Assembly: GCA_017632855.1 (NCBI GenBank)
Contig: JAGBQM010000024.1
Span: 1-50,954, forward strand
From: Aeriscardovia sp.
GTDB lineage: Bacteria > Actinomycetota > Actinomycetes > Actinomycetales > Bifidobacteriaceae
DNA: 50,954 nucleotides
Direction: 5' to 3'
Part shown: one piece after another, positions 1 through 8,588 of the stretch
Position numbering within the stretch: the first letter of the stretch is position 1
Layout: the number at the start of each line of letters is the position of its first letter
The notes under the pieces: generated by a model
What the model saw: only the letters and a program-made list of their open reading frames with translations
Database searches by the model: none
What the model was told of the DNA's origin: nothing
Position numbers and translations under genes: made by a program

Positions 1-860
<860 letters not shown>

Positions 861-886
861 TTCCTGCGATTTTGTGCAGATAGAAT

Positions 887-938
887 AAAAAAGGGTGCAG
901 CTCCGTCAAAAGGGCTGCATCTACTAAGTTCCTTTTTT
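887..938 (+). terminator. Attenuator-like hairpin between ureC and ureE
   Basis: Two nested arm pairs: AAAAAAGG (887-894) with CCTTTTTT (931-938), and TGCAGC (896-901) with GCTGCA (914-919). The helix ends in a T-run 22 bases before the ureE start. It could be a partial terminator or an mRNA 3'-end stabiliser that lowers accessory-gene expression relative to ureC. Its function is inferred. Confidence 0.5.
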
Positions 939-959
939 ATATTTTTATAAGAAGGCAAA

Positions 960-1430
960 ATGGACGACATTATTGAAGAAATAATTGGCAATGTCGATAC
1001 TTATCCGGATGCCGGAAAATACCATATAGAGACCGTTTATATGGACAACGAGGATCTGGCCAAGCCCATCCACCGCGTCACTTCCGATCACGGCCACGAG
1101 TACCGCATGAGGCTCGACAGGAAGGATCTTCCCCTAAAGAGCGGAGACATCATCTGCAAGAAAATGGATGATGAAGACGGCGAGACCCTGGTAGTTATCC
1201 ACACCCAGTCCCAGGAAATGATTGTTATCAAGCCCAAAGATATTGATCAGATGGGCATCATAGCCCACCTTCTGGGCAACACCCACAAGCCCGTAAAGAT
1301 CGAGAACGGAACTATCATTCTCGAAAGGGATCCGGTGGTGGAGAAGATCCTCGATCACAACCATGTTCCCTATGACCTGGAGGAAATTACGCTTTCCGAG
1401 CCGTTGGAACATGTGGATCTGAGGTACTGA
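960..1430 (+). CDS. ureE: Urease accessory protein UreE (nickel chaperone)
   Basis: UreE delivers Ni(II) to the UreD-UreF-UreG-apourease complex. The 156-residue protein has the usual two-part layout: an N-terminal beta-rich domain and a C-terminal metal-binding domain with LGNTHKPVKIENG, matching the conserved GN-x-H-x-P motif whose His binds nickel at the dimer interface, followed by HNHVPY. There is no His-rich C-terminal tail (it ends HVDLRY), so this is the short chaperone form rather than a nickel-storing form. ATG start with a GAAGG Shine-Dalgarno at 951-955. It follows the hairpin at 887-938 and is 16 bases upstream of ureF. Confidence 0.95.
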   Translation: MDDIIEEIIGNVDTYPDAGKYHIETVYMDNEDLAKPIHRVTSDHGHEYRMRLDRKDLPLKSGDIICKKMDDEDGETLVVIHTQSQEMIVIKPKDIDQMGIIAHLLGNTHKPVKIENGTIILERDPVVEKILDHNHVPYDLEEITLSEPLEHVDLRY

Positions 1431-1446
1431 TTTCTAAGGCGGTCTT

Positions 1447-2193
1447 ATGAGCAGCAGCGAAAGGCAATCGGCCAAGGAGGAGTATAGGGAAATAGACAAG
1501 AACCTGGAGATATTCCAGGTATGCGACTCTACCTTCCCTATCGGGACCTTTAACCACTCTTACGGCATGGAAACCTACTTAAGAGACGGGATAGTCCATG
1601 ATGCCCCCTCCTTTGAGAAGTGGCTGTCGGTATATCTTGAAACCCAGTTCAAGTGGGGAGAAGGCCTGGCGGTAAAGCTTGTCATGGAAGCCCTTGACAG
1701 GGAAGAATATGACAAAGTCTGGCAGATAGACAGGATTTTGACCTTGTCGGCTGCGGCCCTTGAGACCAGGAAAGGCGCAAGCCTGATCGCAGTGCAGATG
1801 ATAGATCTGCTTGTTAGGCTCTATGGGGATACGGATGCGAAAGAAGTGGAGATCCTGCGCGAGTACCGCATAAGGATCAGGGAAGGCAAGGCTTTCGGAA
1901 ATCAGGCCATAGCCTTCGCGCTCTTCATGCACATGAAGGGCTCTGACTTTCGCCAGAGCGTGTGCTACTACTCCTACAGCATCGTCACTACCATGGTCCA
2001 GAACGCGGTAAGGGCCATTCCTTTAGGCCAGAAGGCGGGGCAAGACATCCTCCACACAATCTTTGGAGACATCATCAAGCTTTCTTCTGCCATAGAGGAG
2101 CTGGATGAATCCTACCTCGGGGCGTCGGTCCCGGGCGTGGAGCTTGCCCAAATTAGGCACGAAACCACCGTGTTCCGTTTGTTTATGTCTTAG
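1447..2193 (+). CDS. ureF: Urease accessory protein UreF
   Basis: UreF bridges UreD and UreG in the urease activation complex and is thought to gate GTP-dependent nickel transfer. The 248-residue, mostly helical protein shows the family N-terminal signature: [20 protein letters not shown], where family members read D-S-x-x-P-x-G-x-x-x-x-S-x-G-x-E. Also seen are LETRKGA, the family region usually near SRE-x-R, and [14 protein letters not shown]. The start is ATG at 1447 with only a weak AAGG upstream (1436-1439), so coupling to ureE is likely. The stop is 14 bases before ureG. Confidence 0.95.
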   Translation: MSSSERQSAKEEYREIDKNLEIFQVCDSTFPIGTFNHSYGMETYLRDGIVHDAPSFEKWLSVYLETQFKWGEGLAVKLVMEALDREEYDKVWQIDRILTLSAAALETRKGASLIAVQMIDLLVRLYGDTDAKEVEILREYRIRIREGKAFGNQAIAFALFMHMKGSDFRQSVCYYSYSIVTTMVQNAVRAIPLGQKAGQDILHTIFGDIIKLSSAIEELDESYLGASVPGVELAQIRHETTVFRLFMS

Positions 2194-2207
2194 TTTTAGG
2201 AGGGGTT

Positions 2208-2825
2208 ATGTCGAACGGCAAGCCTGTGATAATTGGGGTCGGAGGCCCGGTAGGGTCAGGAAAGACCAAGCTTTTGGAAGATCTGTGCGCCGTTATGGCC
2301 AAGAACTATTCCATAGGCGTCATTACAAACGATATTTACACCAAGATCGATGCCGAATATATGCGCCAGAACTCTGTGCTGGAAGACGACCGCATAATCG
2401 GAATTGAAACGGGGGGGTGCCCTCACACCGCCATCCGTGAGGATGTATCTATGAACGAAGCCGGAATCGAGGAGCTGGAGAAGAGGTATCCCGATCTCGA
2501 TCTCATTTTCGTAGAGAGCGGCGGGGACAACCTTGCAGCTACCTTCAGCCCGGAGCTGGTGGACTTCTCCATTTACATCATCGGCGTTCCCGAGGGCGAG
2601 AAGATCCCCCGCAAGGCCGGACAGGGCATGATAAAGAGCGATCTGTTCATAATCAACAAGACCGACTTGGCCCCCTATGTCGGAGCCGATCTGAAGAGGA
2701 TGGAAAAGGATACGGAGCAATTCCGCAAGCCCGGCAGCTTCTTCTTCACCAATCTTATGACTGGCGAAGGCGTAGACAAGGTCGTTAACTGGATCAAGAG
2801 AGAGTGCCTCCTGACTGAGGACTGA
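2208..2825 (+). CDS. ureG: Urease accessory GTPase UreG
   Basis: SIMIBI-class GTPase that powers insertion of nickel into urease. The 205-residue protein is full length. It has the P-loop GGPVGSGKT near residue 10, a metal-binding Cys-Pro-His ([10 protein letters not shown]), the Walker B-like [19 protein letters not shown], and the guanine-specificity NKTD in [13 protein letters not shown]. Start ATG at 2208 behind a strong AGGAGGGG, 14 bases after ureF. One of the best conserved proteins in the window. Confidence 0.98.
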   Translation: MSNGKPVIIGVGGPVGSGKTKLLEDLCAVMAKNYSIGVITNDIYTKIDAEYMRQNSVLEDDRIIGIETGGCPHTAIREDVSMNEAGIEELEKRYPDLDLIFVESGGDNLAATFSPELVDFSIYIIGVPEGEKIPRKAGQGMIKSDLFIINKTDLAPYVGADLKRMEKDTEQFRKPGSFFFTNLMTGEGVDKVVNWIKRECLLTED

Positions 2826-2856
2826 AAAAACATAAAAGGCGTCGACCGGGAGGCGG

Positions 2857-3735
2857 GTGACTTTGAAGACTTACATACCTTCGAATGACGGGTACACCGA
2901 AATTGAATTTACCCTTCAGGGCGGAAGAACCATAGCGTCGAAGCGCATTACCAAGGGGCAGTCCCGCTTGAGCGCTCCTTTGCACTTGAACGCTGAAGAC
3001 ACCCTCGTGCTTTTCCTCATAACCATGGGAGGAGGCCTTGTCGAAGGGGAGCATTACAAGACCTTTATAACCTCCCGCGAGAACACTCATGCCATAGTGG
3101 CCTCCCAGGCCCCGACTTATGTTTTTAAGTGCAACGACGGAAAAACTACCTTTCAGGATGTCAAGGTAAAGGTGGAAAAGGGAGCGGAACTCGAGTACTT
3201 GCCCGACGACGTCATTCCTTATGGAAATTCCAAGTACAAGCAGACGACGCAGATTGACGTGGAAAAGGGGGCGAGCCTCCTTTATACCGACGGCGTCACT
3301 GCGGGCTGGTCTATGAACCATAAGGATTTCCAGTACCGTTACGCTCACATGATTTCCCGCATTTCTTACGACGGGCAGCTTCTTTTCAACGATAACCTCA
3401 TCCTGGACCCACACGCTTTCGAGATGGCGGAAATCGGCCTTTTTGAAGGGTATAAGAATTACAGCTCGCTGGTTGTAGTAGATGAAAGGGTAGACGCAAA
3501 GCTTGTAAAGGAATTGCAGGATCTCAACAGCAGATCTTTCCCGGGAGCTATTATGGGGATTTCCCTTTTGGAGGGTCCCGGCATGGTAGTGCGCGTGCTT
3601 GGAGAGAGCATTAATGGAAACAGGGCGATTTTATACAAGTCTATAGACTGGCTTCGCTCTAAATTCTATGGGCTGCCTCATTTGGATCTTAGAAAAGACG
3701 TGTCCTTCATAAATTCCCTCAATGCCATAAGATAA
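2857..3735 (+). CDS. ureD: Urease accessory protein UreD (UreH)
   Basis: Scaffold of the urease activation complex: binds apo-urease and recruits UreF and UreG. The 292-residue protein carries the family patterns GGGLVEGEHY near residue 63, ASQAPTYVFK, LEYLPDDVIPY, a GWSM-like segment and GPGMVVRVLG near the C-terminus. The start is uncertain: GTG at 2857 lies only 3 bases after GGGAGG (2848-2853), whereas an in-frame TTG at 2863 has a 9-base spacing and may be the real start. Last gene of the operon, followed by a strong terminator. No nickel transporter genes follow. Confidence 0.95.
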   Translation: MTLKTYIPSNDGYTEIEFTLQGGRTIASKRITKGQSRLSAPLHLNAEDTLVLFLITMGGGLVEGEHYKTFITSRENTHAIVASQAPTYVFKCNDGKTTFQDVKVKVEKGAELEYLPDDVIPYGNSKYKQTTQIDVEKGASLLYTDGVTAGWSMNHKDFQYRYAHMISRISYDGQLLFNDNLILDPHAFEMAEIGLFEGYKNYSSLVVVDERVDAKLVKELQDLNSRSFPGAIMGISLLEGPGMVVRVLGESINGNRAILYKSIDWLRSKFYGLPHLDLRKDVSFINSLNAIR

Positions 3736-3751
3736 AAGAAGCGATACAAAT

Positions 3752-3781
3752 AAAAAAGGGAGCCGGTGTGCTCCCTTTTTT
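3752..3781 (+). terminator. Rho-independent terminator, probably bidirectional
   Basis: Perfect 12-bp stem AAAAAAGGGAGC (3752-3763) with GCTCCCTTTTTT (3770-3781) around a six-base loop. It has A-runs and T-runs on both sides, so it can end the urease operon on the plus strand and the DsbA-like gene (stop at 3795) on the minus strand. Confidence 0.9.
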
Positions 3782-3794
3782 ATGCCCTCTTTTT

Positions 3795-4763
3795 CTAATT
3801 TGCGGAAGAGGAACTAGAGGATGAAGAGGAGGATGAGGAAGAAGTCGGGAAGAGGGGCTTTCCCTCGGATCCAAGCTTCGGCTTTGCAGAAGTGCCAACC
3901 TGATTCTGGCTAAGCCCTATGGCCTTTAAAAGCGAAGTCAGGGGGCTTCCCGTTTGGCTCCACGCCTCGTCAAAGAGCCAATAGTGGCCGTTGATTATAA
4001 AGGTGGGAGTCGTAATTTCGCCCTTTAGCTGCCCTGAGGGGTGTTCCAAGGCGGTATCTGTAGTAGCCATGCTGGTTTGGGCGTTTACCCAAGGCACATA
4101 TTTCCCTTTTACGGCGTCCTGGGCCACGATGGTACTTACCCCCGCCTTTTCCAACTGCGCCGTGATCATCGCATCTGAAACGGGCTTATAGTTTTGAGAT
4201 TCTTTGGGCTGGTAATCGGCGGCAAAGAAAGCCCTTACAACATCCAGAAGCTTATCCGGCTCATACTGAGCCACATATACCTCGGCCCCCGCGGCCCTGC
4301 TCGAATACTCATCCGTAGATTCGTCGTTTAAGAAGGCCTCGGGGTGTATTTCAACGTTTGCCTGGCCAGCATTCACCATCTGTATGAGGGTATTGTCGAT
4401 ATCCCTGTCCACTTCCCCGCACGCAGGGCAGATAAAGTCCATATAGATGCTGATTGTAGGCACTCCTGAGACAGGCTTATTCAAGCCGTTTTTAGACACC
4501 AGAAAGCCGCCATTGGCCAAGGCGGCAGACGGCTTAACTTTTACGGAGGCCAATTCGGCTTCGGCTTCTTGCCTTTCCTGTTGGGAGGTGGAAGTCGTGG
4601 AAGACGAAGAAGGCCTATTTGCCCTCCAGATAAAATACCCCACTACGCACAGAACCGCGATCAACACGGCTACGACTATGACGCCCAGTATTGTCTGACG
4701 CTTTCTGTCGTTTTTCTGCACTTCTATCTCTTTTTTACCGGCTGCCGCCTTCTTTTTTGCCAT
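3795..4763 (-). CDS. Membrane-anchored DsbA/thioredoxin-like protein with poly-Ser tail
   Basis: 322 residues. A basic N-terminus (MAKKKAAAGKKE) is followed by one transmembrane segment (about residues 27-47, ILGVIVVAVLIAVLCVVGYF) and then an extracytoplasmic thioredoxin-fold domain of the Thioredoxin_4/DsbA type. YMDFICPACGEVDRD gives the redox motif CPAC; the cis-Pro region is probably TTPTFIINGHYW. A low-complexity linker (SSSSTTSTSQQ) follows the membrane helix, and the protein ends in a run of about 14 serines. The likely role is disulfide formation or isomerisation in secreted proteins; substrates are unknown. ATG start with AAGGAA upstream. First of three co-oriented minus-strand envelope/signalling genes counted from the terminator. 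Confidence 0.88.
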   Translation of the reverse strand: MAKKKAAAGKKEIEVQKNDRKRQTILGVIVVAVLIAVLCVVGYFIWRANRPSSSSTTSTSQQERQEAEAELASVKVKPSAALANGGFLVSKNGLNKPVSGVPTISIYMDFICPACGEVDRDIDNTLIQMVNAGQANVEIHPEAFLNDESTDEYSSRAAGAEVYVAQYEPDKLLDVVRAFFAADYQPKESQNYKPVSDAMITAQLEKAGVSTIVAQDAVKGKYVPWVNAQTSMATTDTALEHPSGQLKGEITTPTFIINGHYWLFDEAWSQTGSPLTSLLKAIGLSQNQVGTSAKPKLGSEGKPLFPTSSSSSSSSSSSSSAN

Positions 4764-4781
4764 TAAAAGTTCCTTGGTTTT

Positions 4782-5786
4782 TTATAAGCGAGTGACAAAC
4801 AGGGGACCCCAATCCGTCCCTCTCAGGGCCAGGTATACCGTCAGGCTCGCCAAGAGGAAGGCTCCTAGGAGTATAAGCAAGATTATTCCACATTTGGCTG
4901 AAACAGGGTGCAGATAGGCGTCCCGGTTTACGGGGCCCGCGCTCTCTTCATCCCTTAAGTGCCGGATCCCCCTGTAGATGGATCTGTATGCGCAGTCAAA
5001 ACCTATCCCAGCGCTTCTGGTGCCGAAACGGGTGAATAGGAGGGCCATCCAGCATAAAAGAGCCCAGAGGCCCAAAACCAGGCCTCCCCACGAGCGCGGG
5101 GGGAGGTTTACAAATGCCATCGACCAGCCTGATCCCAAAAAGTTCGCCCTTACGGAAGAATAGGCGAACCCTAAAAGCCAGTTAAATAAAATAAGGCCGA
5201 AAAACCATACGAGAATCAAAGGAAGCATGCGTACAAGGACCTTTATCGTCCACCACGGGGAATGCACTAAGATTTGAAACCAGTTAAAAGCTTTTTTACC
5301 CCTCCTCTGTCGAATGTTCTGGACGTCTAAGGCGTAGCCGTAAAGGTAAAAACAGGCGTAGAGGATTATTGAGGCGATAAAGCCTTCCATAGGTACGGCG
5401 TTTGAAAGAAAAAAGATTGGTATTACCAAAAGCAGGGCCAAAAGCTTTCCGTACATTTTCGGCTTTGCTTCGTCAAATTTCTTTTCTTCCCGGATTTTGG
5501 GGGAAAAGTAGTTGGGAGAGGCGAAGGAAGCGAAATGCGGAAGCGAGGGATCGGGAGTGGCGGAGCTTTTAAGGGGATTTTTGGGGGAGGGCGTCCCTTT
5601 GACGGCCCTGGGAATCGGCAAAAGGGTGGTGGGAGCGTCGAACTCGCTTATTCTGGGCCCTTGCTCCTCTTCTTCGTCCTCATCTTCTTCCGGATCTTCA
5701 AATGAGGACAGTTCTATATCCTGGTCAGTTTGCGGAAGTTTTTCCCTGCGCTTATCTTCGTGCCAGCTCAGTCGTGGATTAAAAAT
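4782..5786 (-). CDS. Uncharacterised multi-pass membrane protein (ATT start proposed)
   Basis: Family not recognised. The C-terminal ~200 residues carry four or five hydrophobic segments (LLALLLVIPIFFLSNAV, FIASIILYACFYLYGYAL, LPLILVWFFGLILFNWLLGF, GLVLGLWALLCWMALLF, CGIILLILLGAFLLASLTVYL). An upstream in-frame stretch encodes an acidic, Pro/Ser-rich N-terminus (EDPEEDEDEEEEQGP). No ATG or GTG exists in that stretch. GGAGGAG at 5795-5789 precedes ATT at 5786, giving 334 residues. The conventional alternative, TTG at 5621, has no Shine-Dalgarno and would discard about 55 coding-like codons. It directly follows the kinase gene in the same frame, 24 bases after its stop, so the two are probably co-transcribed and may act together. 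Confidence 0.75.
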   Translation of the reverse strand: MFNPRLSWHEDKRREKLPQTDQDIELSSFEDPEEDEDEEEEQGPRISEFDAPTTLLPIPRAVKGTPSPKNPLKSSATPDPSLPHFASFASPNYFSPKIREEKKFDEAKPKMYGKLLALLLVIPIFFLSNAVPMEGFIASIILYACFYLYGYALDVQNIRQRRGKKAFNWFQILVHSPWWTIKVLVRMLPLILVWFFGLILFNWLLGFAYSSVRANFLGSGWSMAFVNLPPRSWGGLVLGLWALLCWMALLFTRFGTRSAGIGFDCAYRSIYRGIRHLRDEESAGPVNRDAYLHPVSAKCGIILLILLGAFLLASLTVYLALRGTDWGPLFVTRL

Positions 5787-5810
5787 CGCTCCTCCTTCTC
5801 CCTCGCGGCT

Positions 5811-6584
5811 TTAAATATTTTGCCATATTACGTCTATCAGATTCTTAACGGGAAGCCGCAGATTTGGATCGGGATCCAAGGCGCGCGCAAAGGCTGAAGC
5901 GAAGGCGGGGCAAAGCGGGGCAAAGTCAAATTCTCCCCTCTCTTCTCTGTCTAAGATGCCTGCAGCTCCCCCTCCCCCGAAAGGAGAACGCCCCAAAGCC
6001 GCAAAGGCCAAAACCGCGCAAAGTGACCACCAGTCGCTTTGCGCACCTTCCTTTGCGCCTTCCAAAATCTCGGGGGCTATGTAACCGGGCGTTCCCATTA
6101 TCAGGCCCGTGCGGGTGAGATGGGTTTCTTCCGGGTTCATGGCTATGCCGAAGTCCACTAAGACGGGGCCTTTTTGCGCTATGATTACGTTCCCAGGCTT
6201 TATGTCTCTGTGTATTATATGAGCCTCATGAATGGCGTGCAGTGCAAAGGCGAGCTTGTCGGCAAGAAGGGCGAGGTACTTTCCCTCGTATACCCCGTTC
6301 GCCTTTACATCTTCGGAAAGGTTGTCCCCCTCTATAAACTCCATGGCTATGAAGGGGGAAGGGCTTTCCACATCGGCTTCGATTATTTTTGCCACATTGG
6401 GATTGTTCACGCTCGAAAGGGCGCACACCTCCCTTTTCAAACGGCGCAGGTCTGTAGGGCTTAAAATCTTTGGAATTTTCAGGGCTACGATTTTTCCGTT
6501 CTTTTTCGCCTTGTATACGCTCCCTGCGCCCCCTTCCCCCAAGGGGGAAAGGATTTTATACCCTCCTATCGCGGACCCAATCAT
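5811..6584 (-). CDS. Ser/Thr protein kinase, soluble PknB-like
   Basis: Hanks-type kinase of about 257 residues consisting of the catalytic domain only. It has no transmembrane helix and no PASTA repeats, so it is not the usual PknB that senses cell wall. Motifs in order: glycine loop LGEGGAGSVYKA, invariant Lys in IVALKI, catalytic loop HRDIKPGN, DFGIA (metal-binding Asp), GTPGYIAPE (activation segment and APE), DWWSLCAVL. All key catalytic residues are present, so it should be active. ATG at 6584 with GAAGGAG three bases upstream is preferred; GTG at 6602 would add six residues. It shares a promoter region containing a perfect palindrome with the divergent ABC ATPase. Confidence 0.92.
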   Translation of the reverse strand: MIGSAIGGYKILSPLGEGGAGSVYKAKKNGKIVALKIPKILSPTDLRRLKREVCALSSVNNPNVAKIIEADVESPSPFIAMEFIEGDNLSEDVKANGVYEGKYLALLADKLAFALHAIHEAHIIHRDIKPGNVIIAQKGPVLVDFGIAMNPEETHLTRTGLIMGTPGYIAPEILEGAKEGAQSDWWSLCAVLAFAALGRSPFGGGGAAGILDREERGEFDFAPLCPAFASAFARALDPDPNLRLPVKNLIDVIWQNI

Positions 6585-6612
6585 TGGCTCCTTCCCCGTC
6601 ACAGCCCCAGAT

Positions 6613-6630
6613 TACTATAAAAATATAGTA
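6613..6630. promoter_or_regulatory. Perfect AT-rich palindrome in divergent promoter
   Basis: TACTATA (6613-6619), AAAA, TATAGTA (6624-6630): a 7-4-7 perfect inverted repeat between the kinase gene (minus) and the sugar ABC ATPase gene (plus). It contains -10-like TATAGT on both strands, so a dimeric repressor here could shut both promoters. The -35 elements are weak. Operator function is inferred. Confidence 0.45.
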
Positions 6631-6663
6631 TTTTTTATCCTTCTAAGCCGAAAAAGAGATGAA

Positions 6664-7698
6664 ATGTCCTCTATAAGGTATGAAGACGTGAGTTTCAGAT
6701 ACTCCAAAAAAGCTCCCCTTACCATAGAGAACCTTTCTTTAGAGGTGGAGGAAGGGGAATTTTTAGCCGTAGTAGGATCGTCGGGATGCGGGAAATCCAC
6801 CTTTTTACGCCTGGCTGCGGGGCTTGAAAAACCCGAATCCGGAACGATTTACTTCGATGGGAAAGACTTTTCCCGCGTCCCCACCCAAAAAAGGGACGTA
6901 TCCATGGTATTTCAGTCCCCCTGCCTCTATCCGCATTTGGACGCGGCGGGAAATATAGCCATCGCGCTAAAGATCGCAAAGGAAAAGGGGATAGAGCAAA
7001 GGGTAAGGCAGGCGGCAAAAATGTGCGGAATAGAGGGGCTTCTTTCAAGGCTTCCTTCGGAAATGTCGGGAGGGCAAAGGCAAAGGGTGGCCATAGCGCG
7101 GGCCATAGTGCGCCGCCCCGGGCTTTTTTTAATGGACGAACCCCTTTCCAGCCTCGACAGCAACCTTCGCTTTCAGATGAGGCGGGAAATAAAGGAGCTG
7201 CAAAGAAGGATAGGCACCACTTCCATCTACGTTACCCACGATCAGGCCGAAGCCCTTACTATGGCCGACAGGATCGCCGTCATGCGGGAGGGGAAAATAG
7301 AGCAGGTGGGGACGCCCGAAGAAGTATATTCGAATCCTGCAAACACTTTCGTAGCTTCCTTTATGGGCCAGCCCCCCATGAACTTAGTGGAAGGGGAAGC
7401 TTTTGACGGCCGCTTCCTCCTTGGCGGCTTTTCTTTCCCTTCCCCCTTGCCCTCGGGAAAATTTATTGCAGGTTTCAGACCGGAAAATGCGAAAGTCGAG
7501 GAGCCCGGCCCTCAAATTAAAGTTCTGGGCAGCGAAAATATGGGAAAGGAATTTTGGCTTCGCGGCTCTTTAATAGGCGGGGGAGGGGAAGTCTTCATCC
7601 TTTCCCCCCGTCCCTACCCTTTAGGATCGCAGCTCTCTTTTTCTTTATCTTCGGAAAGTTTCAGATATTTCAATCCTTCAGGCCTGAAGCTCTCCTAG
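6664..7698 (+). CDS. Orphan sugar-type ABC transporter ATPase (MalK/UgpC/MsmK family)
   Basis: 344-residue ATPase energising carbohydrate import. Walker A GSSGCGKST, Q-loop VFQSPCLYPH, signature MSGGQRQR, Walker B LFLMDEPLSSLD, H-loop VTHDQ, then a shortened C-terminal regulatory/TOBE region (AGFRPENAKVE) typical of CUT1 transporters. No permease or binding-protein gene is nearby, so it may be a shared ATPase serving several sugar importers, as MsmK does in streptococci; that role is inference. The start is ATG at 6664 (MSSIRYEDVSFRY); the frame is open further upstream but lacks a ribosome site and runs antisense through the kinase. The 3' end overlaps the convergent methyltransferase gene by 29 bp. 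Confidence 0.93.
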   Translation: MSSIRYEDVSFRYSKKAPLTIENLSLEVEEGEFLAVVGSSGCGKSTFLRLAAGLEKPESGTIYFDGKDFSRVPTQKRDVSMVFQSPCLYPHLDAAGNIAIALKIAKEKGIEQRVRQAAKMCGIEGLLSRLPSEMSGGQRQRVAIARAIVRRPGLFLMDEPLSSLDSNLRFQMRREIKELQRRIGTTSIYVTHDQAEALTMADRIAVMREGKIEQVGTPEEVYSNPANTFVASFMGQPPMNLVEGEAFDGRFLLGGFSFPSPLPSGKFIAGFRPENAKVEEPGPQIKVLGSENMGKEFWLRGSLIGGGGEVFILSPRPYPLGSQLSFSLSSESFRYFNPSGLKLS

Positions 7699-8581
7699 CC
7701 TCTACCGTTGCAAACAGGGCTATCGCGGTTGCTGCCGAGACATTTAATGATTCCATTTTTTCTTCTATCGGTATTTTGGCTTCCATATCGCATTTTGTGC
7801 GGGTCAGCCTGCTAATTCCTTTTCCTTCGCAGCCTGCCACCAGCACTAAGGGATCGGACTCAAATCCCGTCTTTCCGACTTCCCTTTCCCCATCTCCGTC
7901 CAGTCCTATAACGGCGTACCCCAGCTTTTTAAGCTTCTCTAAGGCCAGGTTGAGGTTTTCCACCCTTATCACATTCATAAACGCGCACGCGCCGGCGCTG
8001 GCCTTCCAACAGGCCGCATTTACGCAGGCGTTGCGCCGGTGGGGAATTATTACCCCCTCCGACCCGAACGCCGCCGCCGACCTGATTATGGCGCCGAGGT
8101 TTTGAGGGTCTGTAAGCCCGTCGGCCGCCACGAATAAGGGGATGGGGTTCGACAATCCCTCCAGCACGCTATCGAGATCTTTGTACTCGTAGGCTTTAAC
8201 TTCCAAAAGCACGCCTTGGTGGGCCTTGTTCCGCGCCATGCTTTCTATCTCCCCCCTTTCCTTTTCAAAGACGGGAATTCCCTTTTTGGATGCCAGAGAG
8301 CAGATCTCTTCGACCCTTTCGTCTTTTTGCATCCCCCTGGCCAAAAAGAGCCTCTTTGCCTCCATAGAGGTTTTGAGAGCTTCAAGGCAGGCGTTGCGTC
8401 CGATTATTATTTCTTCCGCTTCTTTTCGCCTTGCCTCCCCTCTCTTTTTAGCTGCCAAATATGGATTTGCGGCCTTCCTTTTTTCGCGCAGGGACTTATC
8501 TCTGTAAGCTTTGTGCCAAGTGCGATCCTCGGCTTTGGGCGTAGGCCCCTTCCCTCTCAAAGATCTTCTTTTGGGAGCCAT
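7670..8581 (-). CDS. rlmB: TrmH/SpoU-family rRNA 2'-O-methyltransferase (RlmB-like)
   Basis: SPOUT methyltransferase, 303 residues; the closest functional match is RlmB, which methylates the 2'-O of G2251 in 23S rRNA. A basic Lys/Arg-rich N-terminus and a substrate-binding domain (EEIIIGRNACLEALK) are followed by the knotted domain: DGLTDPQNLGAIIRSAAAFG with the catalytic Asn/Arg (motif 1), VLVAGCEGKGISRL (motif 2, with Cys where many family members have Ser or Gly), and ESLNVSAATAIALF (motif 3). ATG at 8581 with a strong AGGAGG. Seven bases downstream of trpS on the same strand, so co-transcribed. The exact target nucleotide is inferred from the family. Confidence 0.92.
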   Translation of the reverse strand: MAPKRRSLRGKGPTPKAEDRTWHKAYRDKSLREKRKAANPYLAAKKRGEARRKEAEEIIIGRNACLEALKTSMEAKRLFLARGMQKDERVEEICSLASKKGIPVFEKERGEIESMARNKAHQGVLLEVKAYEYKDLDSVLEGLSNPIPLFVAADGLTDPQNLGAIIRSAAAFGSEGVIIPHRRNACVNAACWKASAGACAFMNVIRVENLNLALEKLKKLGYAVIGLDGDGEREVGKTGFESDPLVLVAGCEGKGISRLTRTKCDMEAKIPIEEKMESLNVSAATAIALFATVEARRASGLKD

Positions 8582-8588
8582 TTTCCTC

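Noticed and set aside
3795..4767. Ser-rich repeat as a CRISPR or microsatellite
   Set aside because: It is a coding poly-Ser tract with mixed codons, without spacers; no CRISPR array occurs in the window.
6232..6663. Long N-terminal extension of the ABC ATPase frame
   Set aside because: It runs antisense through the kinase gene, has no ribosome site, and the ABC domain begins right after ATG 6664.
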